A stretch of 60,319 bases of DNA from Sedimenticola hydrogenitrophicus (GTDB taxonomy: Bacteria > Pseudomonadota > Gammaproteobacteria > Chromatiales > Chromatiaceae). The stretch is from contig NZ_JAQGEI010000037.1 of NCBI RefSeq assembly GCF_029017505.1, forward strand, positions 1 through 60,319, given 5' to 3'. Of the stretch, positions 16,621 to 26,315 are shown in pieces (positions within the stretch are counted from its first letter, which is position 1; each line of letters opens with the position of its first letter). The notes beneath the pieces are model-generated. The model did not search any database. It was not told the origin of the DNA and saw only the letters and a program-made list of their open reading frames with translations. Both the position numbers and the translations under genes were made by a program.

Positions 16621-17451
16621 CTACCGCCCCGGGCTCTTCGGCAGCCAGCCACCGGCGGCCTGGATCGGGCGTTGGCTGTCCGGTTCGCTGACCCAGGCCA
16701 CCAGGGCATGGCGGGTGGCCCCGGTCGGCCGGATCTCCGGCAGTTGCGCCTGCCAGTTGAGTTCCGTGGCGTCGCTCGCATTCAGCCCGACCACGACAAA
16801 CTCATGGGCCAGTTCACGGCCCCGGTTCTCACCGGCCGCCACCTCGCTGGTCAGGCCGAAGGCCAGGACCGCCAGGTGCAGGCGCAAGGTCCCGGGCGGT
16901 TGTCCCACCGCTTCGAAGCGGGCCCTGATCTGATCCCCGTCGAGTTCCAGTGACAGCGAGCCCACCCGCTCATCCGCCTCCGCCGGCCGTTGGTTCAGCC
17001 AACGCCGCCACTCCTTGCCGTTCAGCAGCATCCCCGGTGTATAGACGGTGCGGATGCCGCCCTCCCGCTGGTAGCGGTACTGGCGATCGGAAAAACGCGC
17101 CTGGGCGAAACGATCCTTCCAGCCGATGTAGTCCCAGTAGTCCACATGAAAGGCCAGCGGGATCACCCGACTCCACAGCCCCTCCTCCTGGAGAAACCCG
17201 TTCAGCCAAGCCTCCGCCGGCGGACAACTGCTGCAGCCTTCGGAGGTGTAGAGCTCCACCAAGTTGACCCGTCGCTCACCACTGGCGATCCGCAGGGTGT
17301 CGGCCGCCAGTGCCGTACCCGCGAGCGCCGTACCCGCGAGCGCCGTACCCGCGAGCGCCGTACCCGCGAGCGCCGTACCCGCGAGCGCCGTACCCGCGAA
17401 CAGGATCGCCACCAGCAGCCAGGCTCCGGTCCACGCCTTTATCTTCATCAT
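16621..17451 (-). CDS. secreted DUF1223 (thioredoxin-like) protein with repeat-expanded signal peptide
   Basis: A 276-residue exported protein. VELYTSEGCSSCPPAEAWL (about 65-83) with its CSSCP motif, and the HVDYWDYIGWKDRFAQ segment, identify the DUF1223 family, whose fold resembles thioredoxin but whose function is not established. The signal peptide has a normal start (MMKIKAW) and core, but its C-region is a run of six AGTAL repeats encoded by a 15-bp minisatellite. Each unit could restore an Ala-x-Ala cleavage site. The gene follows msrP-msrQ on the same strand, separated only by a family C repeat element, so it may be cotranscribed with this periplasmic redox repair pair. The second ATG (17448) is an equally possible start. 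Confidence 0.88.
   Translation of the reverse strand: MMKIKAWTGAWLLVAILFAGTALAGTALAGTALAGTALAGTALAGTALAADTLRIASGERRVNLVELYTSEGCSSCPPAEAWLNGFLQEEGLWSRVIPLAFHVDYWDYIGWKDRFAQARFSDRQYRYQREGGIRTVYTPGMLLNGKEWRRWLNQRPAEADERVGSLSLELDGDQIRARFEAVGQPPGTLRLHLAVLAFGLTSEVAAGENRGRELAHEFVVVGLNASDATELNWQAQLPEIRPTGATRHALVAWVSEPDSQRPIQAAGGWLPKSPGR
17311..17400. repeat. 15-bp minisatellite, six units, inside a signal peptide
   Basis: Six units of cgccgtacccgcgag (first and last with one change) run head to tail without interruption. The unit is a multiple of three, so gain or loss of units would change signal-peptide length without shifting frame. Confidence 0.95.
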
Positions 17452-17453
17452 CG

Positions 17454-17561
17454 GTAACTACTCCCCCGGTCTGTAAGTGATTGGCCTGCCTTGTTGGCCG
17501 ATCTTGACCCAGCCATCACGTGAGGCCGGCAAGGTAGGCCAATCACCCCGTGAGTAGTTAC
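17454..17561. repeat. family C inverted-repeat element, short form, copy 1
   Basis: It begins gtaactactc and ends gagtagttac. Inner arms gattggcctgccttg and caaggtaggccaatc are nearly complementary. Other copies: 40463-40669, 43586-43793 and 51978-52184 (long form, about 207 bp) and 48310-48416 (short form). It fills the whole gap between msrQ and the DUF1223 gene. Confidence 0.85.
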
Positions 17562-17563
17562 CA

Positions 17564-18226
17564 TCAGCGCTCCTCCTTCAGCAGCCGCTGCGCGCGCTCG
17601 TTCGGCCCGAGTCGCCGCAGCAGGTCTCCCAGTTTCGCCCGGGTCCGGGGCGGAATCCTGAACAACATCAGGCCCAGGAACAGCGCCAGATAGAGCAGCG
17701 GCGACAGGGTGTCCGCCTTCACCAGCCAGAGATAGTGCAACACCCCGCCCAGGGCGCAGAGGTAGACCAGCCGGTGCAGGCGTTTCCAGCGCTTGCCGCC
17801 GAGCAGCCGGATGATCCGGTTGTGCGAGGTGACCGCCAGGGGAATCAGCAGCACGAAGGCGCTGAAGCCGACCGTCACATAGGGGCGCTTGACCACGTCC
17901 GCCAGGATCGCGGCCAAATCAAGACCATGGTCCAGCACGGCATAGGTGGAGAAATGCAGCAGCGCATAGAAAAAGCTGTAGAGGCCGGTCATGCGCCGCA
18001 GACGCACCAACTCGTTGATCCCGGTCAGCCGGCAGAGCGGCGTGATGGCCAGGGTCAGCAGCAGCAGGCGCAACGCCCAGAGGCCGGTCTGGTAGGTGAT
18101 GGTCTCCACCGGGTTGGCCCCCAGCGTATCGGTAACGCCCCGCCCTACCAGCAGTGCCAGGGGCACCAGCAGCAGGACGAACAGGGCTGGTTTGAGCAGC
18201 CGGGTGATGATCTGGGCGCGGGTCAT
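17564..18226 (-). CDS. msrQ: MsrQ, haem-binding membrane subunit of the methionine sulfoxide reductase MsrPQ
   Basis: A 220-residue inner-membrane b-type cytochrome with six hydrophobic helices (about 13-29, 46-63, 80-98, 114-133, 152-169, 177-191). Conserved histidines lie in ALLHFSTYAVL and GGVLHYLW, which are expected haem ligands. It passes electrons from the respiratory chain to periplasmic MsrP to repair oxidised methionines. It starts 16 bp after the msrP stop codon, so the two are one operon. Confidence 0.92.
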   Translation of the reverse strand: MTRAQIITRLLKPALFVLLLVPLALLVGRGVTDTLGANPVETITYQTGLWALRLLLLTLAITPLCRLTGINELVRLRRMTGLYSFFYALLHFSTYAVLDHGLDLAAILADVVKRPYVTVGFSAFVLLIPLAVTSHNRIIRLLGGKRWKRLHRLVYLCALGGVLHYLWLVKADTLSPLLYLALFLGLMLFRIPPRTRAKLGDLLRRLGPNERAQRLLKEER

Positions 18227-18242
18227 GGGCTCGGGTCTCCGG

Positions 18243-19208
18243 TCAAAAGTACTTTTTCAGATCCATGCCATTGTAGAGCGACGCCACCTGATCGGCGTAG
18301 CCGTTGAACATCAGGGTCTCCTGCTTCAGCCAGTTGCCGATGCGCCGCTCCTTCTTCTGGCTCCAGCGCAGGTGATCCACGTTGGGATTCACATTGGAGT
18401 AGAAACCGTACTCGTTCGGCTGCACCTGGTTCCAGGTACAGACCGGCTGCTCCTCGGTGAAGCTGATACGCACGATCGACTTGATGCTCTTGAAGCCGTA
18501 CTTCCAGGGTACCACCAGGCGCAGCGGCGCACCGTTTTGATTTGGCAGTTCGGCGCCGTACATGCCGACCGCCAGCATCGCCAGTGGATGCATCGCCTCG
18601 TCCATGCGCAGCCCCTCGCGATAGGGCCACTGCAGTACCCGGCGCTTCTGTCCGGGCATCCGCTCAGGATCGTGCAGGGTATAAAAGGCCACGTACTTCG
18701 CCCTGGAGGTGGGCTGGAGGCGCTTCAGGGCGTCGCCCAGGGAAAATCCCACCCAGGGGATCACCATCGACCAGGCCTCGACACAGCGCAGCCGGTAGAT
18801 GCGCTCCTCCAGGGGATGGGGGCGCAGAAAGTCCTCCAGGTCATAGCGGCCGGGCTTTTCACAGGCCCCGTCCACCACCACCGACCAGGGCCGGGGCACG
18901 AAGTCCCGGGAATTCGCCTTCGGATCGCTCTTGTCGGTGCCGAACTCGTAAAAGTTGTTGTAGCTGGTGGCGTCCTCGTATTCGGTCAGTTTCTCATCGC
19001 TGCTGAAGGGGCTCTGGCGCAGGTCGGTATACGACGGCAGGCCCGGCGCCTCGGCCCAGGAGTTTTTCGCCCAGGGCAGACCGGCCAGTGCCGAGGCCAC
19101 CCCCACCCCCAGTAACCCGCTGTCACGGATGAACTGGCGGCGGTTCAGGTAAGTGGCCTGGTCGGTGATCTCGGAGGGTTTGATGGCCTCGGGTCTTTTG
19201 ATCAGCAT
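18243..19208 (-). CDS. msrP: MsrP, periplasmic molybdopterin methionine sulfoxide reductase catalytic subunit
   Basis: A 321-residue sulfite-oxidase-fold protein. A twin-arginine signal ([12 protein letters not shown] at 23-24) exports it folded, cleaving near residue 52. C142 in [15 protein letters not shown] matches the cysteine ligand of molybdenum. It reduces methionine sulfoxide in periplasmic proteins, with MsrQ as electron donor. ATG 19208 is preceded by atggga. Length and motifs are normal for the family. Confidence 0.93.
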   Translation of the reverse strand: MLIKRPEAIKPSEITDQATYLNRRQFIRDSGLLGVGVASALAGLPWAKNSWAEAPGLPSYTDLRQSPFSSDEKLTEYEDATSYNNFYEFGTDKSDPKANSRDFVPRPWSVVVDGACEKPGRYDLEDFLRPHPLEERIYRLRCVEAWSMVIPWVGFSLGDALKRLQPTSRAKYVAFYTLHDPERMPGQKRRVLQWPYREGLRMDEAMHPLAMLAVGMYGAELPNQNGAPLRLVVPWKYGFKSIKSIVRISFTEEQPVCTWNQVQPNEYGFYSNVNPNVDHLRWSQKKERRIGNWLKQETLMFNGYADQVASLYNGMDLKKYF

Positions 19209-19420
19209 ATTATCGTTCCCATATCGGTTAGCCGGTGTTTAATCAAGTATGGGGGAGACTATGCGGAAAACGAATGACGCGGGCATCACCCAATGATCAC
19301 AATTTGATAACATCGACGTTTGGCGGGCCGTGCCCGCCGACGGTACCCATGGGGCCTGCTGTGCAGGATGGCCCCGGGGGCTATACTGATTTCATCATAA
19401 AACTCGATCCCGGGATGTAC

Positions 19421-20458
19421 ATGAACACGATGAAGGCACTGGTCAAGGCAGAGGCAAAACCTGGCCTCTGGCTGCAGGAGGTCCCCCGGCCCACGCTCGG
19501 TATCAACGACGTGCTGATCAGGATCAAACGCACCGCCATCTGCGGCACCGATATCCACATCTACAATTGGGACAGCTGGGCACAAAAAACCATCCCGGTG
19601 CCGATGGTGGTGGGGCATGAGTTTGTCGGCGAGATCGTCGAGGTGGGGAGCAATGTCAATGACTTCAAGCCGGGCCAGATCGTCTCCGGCGAGGGCCATG
19701 TGGTGTGCGGACGCTGCCGCAACTGCATGGCCGGCCGCCGGCATCTGTGCGCCCACACCAGCGGCGTGGGGGTCAACCGCACCGGCGCCTTCGCCGAGTA
19801 CCTGGCACTGCCCATGTCCAACGTCTGGGAACACCGCCCCGGCATAGATCTGGATGTGGCGGCCATCTTCGACCCCTTCGGCAACGCGGTGCATACCGCC
19901 CTGCAGTTCGATTTGCTGGGCGAGGATGTGTTGATCACCGGCGCCGGCCCGATCGGTGCCATGGCCGCCGCCGTCTGCAAACATGCCGGCGCCCGCCACG
20001 TGGTGATCACCGACGTCAATCCCTGGCGCCTGGAGCTGGCGAAACGGCTGGGGGCGGACCGCACGATGGATGTACGCCACGAGAGCCTGGAGCAGGTGAA
20101 GCAGGAACTCAACATGAGCGAGGGCTTCGACGTGGGGCTGGAGATGTCCGGCAATGCCGACGCCTTCAACCAGATGATCGGGCACATGTGCCACGGCGGC
20201 AAGATCGCCCTGCTGGGGATCGTCGGCGAGGAGACCAGGATCGACTGGAACACGGTGATCTTCAACATGCTCACCATCAAGGGGGTGTATGGCCGGGAGA
20301 TGTACGAGACCTGGTACAAGATGTCTGTTTTCATCGAGGCGGGGCTGGATATCTCTCCGGTGATCACCCACCACTACCCCTACACGGATTTCCAGGCCGG
20401 CTTCGACGCCATGCTGTCGGGCCAGTCGGGCAAGGTGATACTGAACTGGGAAGACTAG
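19421..20458 (+). CDS. tdh: L-threonine 3-dehydrogenase
   Basis: A 345-residue zinc-dependent dehydrogenase converting L-threonine + NAD+ to 2-amino-3-oxobutanoate. Catalytic zinc ligands C41 (TAICGTD) and GHE are present, as are the structural-zinc cysteines [15 protein letters not shown] and the NAD fold [14 protein letters not shown]. The protein is nearly collinear with the E. coli enzyme. E. coli begins at MKAL, equivalent to ATG 19430. ATG 19421 is preferred here because CGGGA lies 5 nt upstream. The product passes to Kbl, encoded 8 bp downstream. Confidence 0.95.
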   Translation: MNTMKALVKAEAKPGLWLQEVPRPTLGINDVLIRIKRTAICGTDIHIYNWDSWAQKTIPVPMVVGHEFVGEIVEVGSNVNDFKPGQIVSGEGHVVCGRCRNCMAGRRHLCAHTSGVGVNRTGAFAEYLALPMSNVWEHRPGIDLDVAAIFDPFGNAVHTALQFDLLGEDVLITGAGPIGAMAAAVCKHAGARHVVITDVNPWRLELAKRLGADRTMDVRHESLEQVKQELNMSEGFDVGLEMSGNADAFNQMIGHMCHGGKIALLGIVGEETRIDWNTVIFNMLTIKGVYGREMYETWYKMSVFIEAGLDISPVITHHYPYTDFQAGFDAMLSGQSGKVILNWED

Positions 20459-20466
20459 GAAACACC

Positions 20467-21657
20467 ATGTACGGAAAATTTCAGCAACATCTGCAGCAGC
20501 AGCTCGACGCGATCCGCACCGCCGGACTCTACAAGGACGAACGGATCATCTCCTCGCCCCAGGGGGCCCATGTCTCGGTCAACCGGGGCGCCGAGATACT
20601 CAATCTGTGCGCCAACAACTACCTGGGCCTGGCCCAACACCCGGCTATCCGCGAGGCCGCCGTCCAGGGTCTGGAGACCTGGGGCTACGGGCTCGCCTCG
20701 GTGCGCTTTATCTGCGGCACCCAGACCATCCACAAGACCCTGGAGGCACGCCTGAGCCGCTTCCTCGGCATGCAGGAGACCATTCTCTACCCCTCCTGCT
20801 TCGATGCCAACGGCGGCCTGTTCGAGACCCTGCTGGGCGAGGAGGACGCGGTGATCTCCGACGAACTGAACCACGCCTCCATTATCGACGGCATCCGACT
20901 CTGCCGCGCCCGGCGCTACCGTTACAAGAACAACGACATGGAAGAGCTGGAACGACAGTTGCGGCAGGCGGATGCCGACGGTGCCCGCTTCAAACTGATC
21001 ACCACCGACGGCGTCTTCTCCATGGACGGCTATTACGCCCAGCTGGACAAAATCTGCGACCTGGCGGAGCGCCATGACGCCCTGGTCCATTTCGATGACA
21101 GCCACGCGGTCGGCTTCGTCGGCGCGCGCGGGCGCGGCAGCCACGAGCATTGCCGCTGCATGGAGCGGGTGGATATCACCACCGGCACCCTGGGCAAGGC
21201 CCTGGGGGGTGCCAGCGGCGGCTACACCAGCGGCCGCCGCGAGATCGTGGAACTGCTGCGCCAGCGTTCCCGCCCCTACCTCTTCTCCAACACCGTGGCC
21301 CCACCGGTGGTGGCAGGGGCCATCGCCGCCCTGGACCTGCTGGAGGGGTCCAGTGAACTGCGAGACCGCTTGGAACAGAACACCCGGCTGTTCCGCGGTG
21401 GTCTGGAAAACGCCGGATTTGACCTGTTGCCAGGCAGCCACCCGATCGTCCCGATCATGCTCTACGACGCTCCGAAGGCGGTGGAGTTTGCCCACCGCAT
21501 GCTGGACCAGGGGATCTATGTGGTGGCCTTCTCCTACCCGGTGGTCCCGCAAGGCCGGGCGCGCATCCGCACCCAGATCTCGGCGGCCCATACCACGGAA
21601 GACCTGGAGTTCGCCATCGCGGCGTTCAGCCGGGTCAAGGTGGAGATGGGGATATAG
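20467..21657 (+). CDS. kbl: glycine C-acetyltransferase (2-amino-3-ketobutyrate CoA ligase)
   Basis: A 396-residue PLP enzyme of the alpha-oxoamine synthase group: 2-amino-3-oxobutanoate + CoA gives glycine + acetyl-CoA. The PLP lysine is K244 in [12 protein letters not shown], the same number as in E. coli. [12 protein letters not shown] supplies the usual cofactor contacts. AGGA precedes ATG 20467, 8 bp after tdh. The reading frame stays open far upstream of this ATG across tdh, but that part is not conserved. Confidence 0.95.
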   Translation: MYGKFQQHLQQQLDAIRTAGLYKDERIISSPQGAHVSVNRGAEILNLCANNYLGLAQHPAIREAAVQGLETWGYGLASVRFICGTQTIHKTLEARLSRFLGMQETILYPSCFDANGGLFETLLGEEDAVISDELNHASIIDGIRLCRARRYRYKNNDMEELERQLRQADADGARFKLITTDGVFSMDGYYAQLDKICDLAERHDALVHFDDSHAVGFVGARGRGSHEHCRCMERVDITTGTLGKALGGASGGYTSGRREIVELLRQRSRPYLFSNTVAPPVVAGAIAALDLLEGSSELRDRLEQNTRLFRGGLENAGFDLLPGSHPIVPIMLYDAPKAVEFAHRMLDQGIYVVAFSYPVVPQGRARIRTQISAAHTTEDLEFAIAAFSRVKVEMGI

Positions 21658-21670
21658 GAAAAAGTACGTC

Positions 21671-21741
21671 CGGGTGGGTTAGGCGCGCCCTGCTCAGGGG
21701 TGGCCGGTTGCATTGCACTGTGTGCGCGCTGTAACCCACCG
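21671..21741. repeat. inverted repeat, aacccaccctac family, second full copy
   Basis: cgggtgggttaggcgcgccc...gcgcgctgtaacccaccg is homologous to 4375-4452. It lies between the convergent kbl and dnaJ-related genes. Confidence 0.7.
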
Positions 21742-21786
21742 TTTGGCGGTTGCGGAGTCGGTGGGGTTGGCGCTTCGGCGAGTCTA

Positions 21787-22398
21787 CTAATCGCGCGCAT
21801 GAAGTCGCCTGAGCAGTTCATAGGCCTCGCGGATCTCGATGAAGCGCCCCGGCTCGCCCCCCTTGTCGGGGTGGTGCCGGGTAATCAGTTGCCGGTAACG
21901 GCGCTGGATGCTCGCCCAGGTGATCGCCTCGCACCCGGCCAGTCCGAGCAGGGCCAACGCCTCGGCCTGGCGGTCGACGGCGTGGTAGCGATCCCAGAAC
22001 CCCTGTAGCAATGCCGCCACATCGGACGCCGAGGTCTGATGCAGATTGTCCCAGTCCAGGTAATAACGGCGTAGCGCCTCGCCGCCGGCGAGCTCCCCTC
22101 CACCGGGGCCGTTACACTCCTCACCGGAGACCAGCACAATCAACAGCGGATCGATCCGCAGGGCCAGGCCCTCTTCCCGCAGCAGCCCCTGCAGCTGGTA
22201 GAGGGCATTCATCACCAGGAAGTGCTTGCGGAACAGCGCCAGATCAGCCCCCGGTGCCGTCCCCTTCCCGGCAAAGGCCGCATCCCGCTGCTGCAGCCGT
22301 TTGATTAGTTCAAGCTCGCTCAAACCCGCAGGCGAGGCCCGCAGCAGTGACAGGATGGGGCAAATCAGCGGGTTGTTATGCATGGTGCTATTATCCAT
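21787..22398 (-). CDS. DnaJ-related protein with C-terminal J domain
   Basis: A 203-residue protein with an N-terminal DNAJ-related region (CPILSLLRASPAGLSELELIKRL) and a C-terminal J domain carrying the invariant HPD at 176-178 (RHHPDKGG). The HPD motif predicts that it stimulates a DnaK-type ATPase; the client is unknown. The reversed order, with the J domain last, is typical of this subfamily. Its ATG lies 12 bp from a family A repeat, so the element forms its upstream region. Met6 (22383) is an alternative start. Confidence 0.82.
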   Translation of the reverse strand: MDNSTMHNNPLICPILSLLRASPAGLSELELIKRLQQRDAAFAGKGTAPGADLALFRKHFLVMNALYQLQGLLREEGLALRIDPLLIVLVSGEECNGPGGGELAGGEALRRYYLDWDNLHQTSASDVAALLQGFWDRYHAVDRQAEALALLGLAGCEAITWASIQRRYRQLITRHHPDKGGEPGRFIEIREAYELLRRLHARD

Positions 22399-22410
22399 AC
22401 TTTCAACTTA

Positions 22411-22569
22411 GGGCTCGCGCAAGAATAATTCCGTAGTACCGAGGACGTTCCTGGACCCCGCTGGCAAGGCACGCTTTGCAGGCAATGGCCGCTCCCTTGC
22501 CAAAAAGCGTAACGCCGCCAGCGGGGTCCAGGGGCGACCGAATACCGGAACTTATTCTTGCGCGGGTCC
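22411..22569. repeat. family A MITE-like element, copy 2 (159 bp)
   Basis: Same length and layout as copy 1, with ends gggctcgcgcaagaataa and ttattcttgcgcgggtcc, flanked on both sides by TTA. It lies between the divergent dnaJ-related and NRDE genes, 12 and 29 bp from their start codons, so it must contain or displace their promoters. Confidence 0.88.
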
Positions 22570-22598
22570 TTAGTTCCATACCCGATGGGAATGACCAC

Positions 22599-23360
22599 AT
22601 GTGCACCCTGGTGATCCTGTTTCGCCCCGAACAGCGCTGGCCGCTGCTGCTCGCCGGCAATCGCGACGAGATGCGCGATCGCCCCTCTGCCCCGCCCGGC
22701 CGTCACTGGCCGGCACAGCCGGGGGTGGTAGCCGGCCTGGACCATCTGGGCGGCGGCACCTGGTTGGGGATCAACCGGGAGGGGGTGGTGGCCACGGTGA
22801 TGAACCGGGAGGGCACCCTCGGGCCGGCAGACGGCAAGCGGAGCCGTGGCGACTTGGTACTGCAGGCACTGCGGCATGCCACGGCGAAAAAGGCGTTTCG
22901 GGCGCTGCAGTCGATCGACCCCGGGGAGTATCGCGCCTTCAACCTGTTTGTTGGCGACCGGCGGCGCTGTTACTGGCTGCGTAATCGGGACGCCGCGGAG
23001 AGCGATCGGCTGGAGGCCTTCCCCATCGAACCGGGACTGCACATGCTCTGCTCCAGGGAGCTGGATGACACCAGCCATCCGCGCATCCAGTTCTGGTTGC
23101 CCCTGTTCCGCTCGGCCACGCCGCCGGTGCCGGAACAGCAGGCGTGGGGCGAATGGATAAAGCTGCTCGCCGGCCGCCTGAATACCCCGCTGGCCCATCC
23201 CCATGCTGCCATGAACATGGACCTACCCACCGGTTTCGCCACCGTCTCCTGCTCTCTGTTGGCCCTGCCCCGGTCGGCGGGTCGGAAGCGCCCGATCTGG
23301 CTCTATGCCGATGGCGCGCCGGATCGGGCGGAGTTTTCGCCGGTGCGGATGACGGAGTGA
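22599..23360 (+). CDS. NRDE-family protein (TANGO2-like)
   Basis: A 253-residue protein beginning MCTLVILFRP with the family motif AGNRDEM near residue 20. GGGTWLGINREGVVATVMNRE follows as usual. Cys2 at the N-terminus is conserved in the family and suggests an Ntn-hydrolase-like fold. The biochemical role is not established (the human homologue affects lipid and haem handling). ATG 22599 is supported by gatggga and by the MC start. Confidence 0.85.
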   Translation: MCTLVILFRPEQRWPLLLAGNRDEMRDRPSAPPGRHWPAQPGVVAGLDHLGGGTWLGINREGVVATVMNREGTLGPADGKRSRGDLVLQALRHATAKKAFRALQSIDPGEYRAFNLFVGDRRRCYWLRNRDAAESDRLEAFPIEPGLHMLCSRELDDTSHPRIQFWLPLFRSATPPVPEQQAWGEWIKLLAGRLNTPLAHPHAAMNMDLPTGFATVSCSLLALPRSAGRKRPIWLYADGAPDRAEFSPVRMTE

Positions 23361-23541
23361 GCGTGCCGGCCAGCTCGCCCCGGCGACATCCAGAGCAGTT
23401 TCATGCTTCCGGAACCCGATGGACGCTTTGCTGTTGATCTAGAGCAACCACCTGTCGATCGATCACCATCCGCGCCCAACCCGGATAAATCGCAACTATA
23501 GTTAAAAAAAGAGACGAAGATCGATCCCCGAGGACGTGGAT

Positions 23542-23907
23542 GTGGACCCGACAGACAGCTCGCTGATACAGGTTATCGCCCGATACTATTCGCCCTTTGC
23601 GCTGCCGCGCCAGGTTCCCGGAAGGCACGCCAGCCGGGTGGAGCGGGTGCGCATTCGTCACGTCAACCTGCTGCAGGTCCGCCCCTTTATGCGGCGTTAT
23701 ATCTTCCGATCCGGCCAACTGGTCGTGGGCTGCTTCGTCGCCTCGCTGCTGTTCGCCAGCCTGCTACCGTTCCCACCCCTGGCCATCGCCGCCAGCATCG
23801 GTGTCATTGTCGCGGTCCTGCACACGGTCCTGCTGATCTTCCTGCAGCAATGGGCCAATGATATCGCCGCCCGGGAGGGGCAGAAAACCGACAAGACCGA
23901 GCATTAG
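23542..23907 (+). CDS. small predicted membrane protein of unknown function
   Basis: About 121 residues with two hydrophobic helices (about 56-78 and 82-106), preceded by a basic, Arg-rich segment and followed by a charged tail (EGQKTDKTEH). No family is recognised. GTG 23542 is chosen because gagga lies 7 nt upstream; GTG 23536 would add two residues. It stands alone between the NRDE gene and convergent asnS. No gene is seen in 23361-23535. Confidence 0.6.
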   Translation: MDPTDSSLIQVIARYYSPFALPRQVPGRHASRVERVRIRHVNLLQVRPFMRRYIFRSGQLVVGCFVASLLFASLLPFPPLAIAASIGVIVAVLHTVLLIFLQQWANDIAAREGQKTDKTEH

Positions 23908-23961
23908 GAGACATTCCTCACATCATCCTCGTGTCCGACATCGGGTTCAGGCCGCCAGCGG

Positions 23962-25359
23962 TTAGAACGGCGCGTGTTTGGGTGTCCGGGGAAACGGGAT
24001 GGCATCGCGGATGTTCTCCATGCCGGTCACATAGTTGACCACCCGTTCAAAGCCCATGCCGAAACCGGCATGGGGCACCGTGCCGTAGCGGCGCAGATCC
24101 CGGTACCACTCCATATCCCCCTGGATACCGAGCTGGGCAATCCGCCGGTCCAGCACCTCCAGGCGCTCCTCGCGCTGACTGCCGCCGATGATCTCGCCGA
24201 TGCCCGGGACCAGCACATCCATGGCCGCCACCGTCTTCTCGTCGTCATTGAGGCGCATGTAGAACGCCTTGATGGCAACCGGGTAGTTCATCAGGATCAC
24301 CGGCCGGCCGACATGCCGCTCCGCCAGGTACTGCTCATGTTCCGACTGCAGATCCAGTCCCCATTCGAGGGGGAACTCGAATGCCTGTCCGCTGTTGCAC
24401 AGGATGTCGATGGCGTCGCTATACTCCATGTACTCAAAATCGCTCTGCACCACCGACTCAAGCCGTTCTATGGCCTGCGGATCGATGCGTTGGGCGAAGA
24501 AGGTCATGTCATCCTGGCGCTCATCCAGCACCGACTGGAAGATGTATTTGAGGAAATCCTCAGCCAGTCGGGCGTTGTCGTGCAGATCGGCGAAGGCGAC
24601 CTCCGGCTCCACCATCCAGAACTCCGCCAGGTGCCGGCTGGTATTGGAATTCTCCGCGCGGAAGGTGGGGCCGAAGGTGTAGACCTTGCTCAGCGCCAGG
24701 GCATAGGCCTCGGCATTGAGCTGACCGGAGACGGTCAGAAACGCCTCGCGGCCGAAGAAATCCCGCTCGAAATCGACCGCACCGCCCGCGCCTCTCGGCA
24801 GATTGTTCAGATCCAGGGTGCTGACCCGAAACAGCTCGCCCGCCCCCTCACAGTCACTGGCGGTGATAATGGGGGTGTTGACCCAGTGGTATCCCCGTTC
24901 ATGGAAGTAGCGATGGATGGCGTTGGCCAGCGTCGTGCGCACCCGGGAGATGGCGCCGAAGGCGTTGGTGCGGGGCCGCAGATGGGCCACCTGGCGCAGG
25001 TATTCGAAGGTGTGGCGCTTCTTGGCCACGGGGTAGGTATCGGGGTCGTCCACCCAACCGACGACGGACAGGGCGGTGGCCTGGATCTCCAGGGCCTGTC
25101 CCTTGCCGGCCGACTCGCTGAGCACGCCGCTGATCTCGACGGCGCAGCCGGTGGTGATCTTCAGGACCTCGCCGGTGTAATTCGGCAAGCTGCTGGGCAC
25201 CACCGCCTGGATGGCATCGAAACAGGAGCCGTCGTAGACATTGACGAAGGAGATGCCGGCCTTGGAGTCACGCCGCGAGCGCACCCAGCCGCGCACGGTC
25301 ACGTCGCTGCCGATGGCTGTGCTACCGGCAAGCAGGGATTTGATATTGCGATTATCCAT
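23962..25359 (-). CDS. asnS: asparaginyl-tRNA synthetase
   Basis: A 465-residue class IIb aminoacyl-tRNA synthetase charging tRNA-Asn in the cytoplasm. An OB-fold anticodon domain ([17 protein letters not shown]) is followed by the catalytic core with motif 2 [18 protein letters not shown] and motif 3 [10 protein letters not shown] near the C-terminus. It is collinear with the E. coli protein (466). Several in-frame ATGs cluster at 25374-25359; the last is used because it gives the family length and has GGA about 10 nt upstream. Its presence implies direct Asn-tRNA charging. Confidence 0.95.
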   Translation of the reverse strand: MDNRNIKSLLAGSTAIGSDVTVRGWVRSRRDSKAGISFVNVYDGSCFDAIQAVVPSSLPNYTGEVLKITTGCAVEISGVLSESAGKGQALEIQATALSVVGWVDDPDTYPVAKKRHTFEYLRQVAHLRPRTNAFGAISRVRTTLANAIHRYFHERGYHWVNTPIITASDCEGAGELFRVSTLDLNNLPRGAGGAVDFERDFFGREAFLTVSGQLNAEAYALALSKVYTFGPTFRAENSNTSRHLAEFWMVEPEVAFADLHDNARLAEDFLKYIFQSVLDERQDDMTFFAQRIDPQAIERLESVVQSDFEYMEYSDAIDILCNSGQAFEFPLEWGLDLQSEHEQYLAERHVGRPVILMNYPVAIKAFYMRLNDDEKTVAAMDVLVPGIGEIIGGSQREERLEVLDRRIAQLGIQGDMEWYRDLRRYGTVPHAGFGMGFERVVNYVTGMENIRDAIPFPRTPKHAPF

Positions 25360-25509
25360 TGTCATCATCCGCATGATCTGGGTGAAGTCGTGTTGAGTTT
25401 TTACGCATCCCGCAGATGGGGATTTCAGGATTATACACGGAGGGTTGGCGAGGGTCAGCGAGGGGCGTCCATGGAACATCCGGGGCGTCGCGGGGCGGCG
25501 CAGCGGCGC

Positions 25510-26238
25510 TCAGGCATCCTGCCGCGCAGCCGAAGCTGCCGGTTGCCCGCCCGGCAGACGCTGCTCGTCGATCGCCAGAAGCAGCGCCTTGGACTCATTG
25601 CGCAACTGCGTGGCCAACGGGGTACCTCTTGGTCGGGTGACAAGAAAGGAGTCCAACGCACGCGCCGCCCGGGTGGCATTCGGCCACTCCCCCTTGCGGG
25701 CATATTCCAACGCCACCCCGGTGAAATAACGACTGGCGGCCGAGAGCTGAAAATCTATGATTTTCTGTTGCAATGCGGTTCGCTCCGCGGCCGATACGCG
25801 CCCCAGGGTCCGGCCATTGAGCAGGCCGTAAATCTCGTTCAGGCCTACCACATAGCGGTTAAACGAATCAACCGAGGTGATGGCGGCGCTATTGACCGAG
25901 GTGGCGCCCTCCGGCTCGCTCCGGGCCCGCTCTTCCGCCTGCATGACCTGCCGGCTGATTCCGGGTTGGCGGGGAAAAATCTGCCGAATCGTGATGTAGC
26001 GGGCGAGCAGTTCGTTACGCAGCAGCTTCCCCAGGCCGCTGGGCAGACCACCGCCCCGGGCCTTGTCCAGTGCCTCCTCGATCTGTTGTATACCGATCAT
26101 CAGGCGTTGTACCGCAAGACGCTTGGCGGCCATATACTGTTCATACTTCTGTGCCAGACTGCCGACCAGTAACAGCACAAACAGCAGTCCACCAATCGCT
26201 ATGAACAGGCGCAGATGATCGGGAAGCAAATCCAACAT
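25510..26238 (-). CDS. single-pass membrane protein of unknown function
   Basis: About 242 residues. A membrane helix at about 10-29 (LFIAIGGLLFVLLLVGSL) is followed by a mostly helical cytoplasmic or periplasmic region rich in Ala, Arg and Gln. No domain is recognised. It sits just downstream of cheV on the same strand, 62 bp or more apart, and may share its transcript. ATG 26238 is used; GTG 26253 would add five residues. Codon use is like that of its neighbours, so the gene looks real. Confidence 0.65.
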   Translation of the reverse strand: MLDLLPDHLRLFIAIGGLLFVLLLVGSLAQKYEQYMAAKRLAVQRLMIGIQQIEEALDKARGGGLPSGLGKLLRNELLARYITIRQIFPRQPGISRQVMQAEERARSEPEGATSVNSAAITSVDSFNRYVVGLNEIYGLLNGRTLGRVSAAERTALQQKIIDFQLSAASRYFTGVALEYARKGEWPNATRAARALDSFLVTRPRGTPLATQLRNESKALLLAIDEQRLPGGQPAASAARQDA

Positions 26239-26315
26239 CGGCGTAACGCCCACTGAGTCGTATCGATCAAAAACAGTAACGATGCGCGGGCGGATATCCG
26301 GCCGTCATCATCCTG

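Noticed and set aside
17311-17400. Tandem repeats considered as a CRISPR array
   Set aside because: Units are 15 bp with no spacers and encode protein; it is a minisatellite.
19705-20466. Upstream extension of the kbl frame through tdh
   Set aside because: The part before ATG 20467 overlaps tdh in another frame and is not related to Kbl.
22365-23204. A 279-codon minus-strand frame across the family A repeat and the NRDE gene
   Set aside because: Antisense to a recognised gene, and its end is encoded by the repeat. The peptide fragment with LACKACLASG seen here and near 11950 and 49800 comes from the DNA repeat.
23974-26172. A 732-codon open frame on the plus strand opposite asnS and the next gene
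   Set aside because: It lies wholly antisense to well-recognised genes, has no domain, and arises from GC-rich codon structure.
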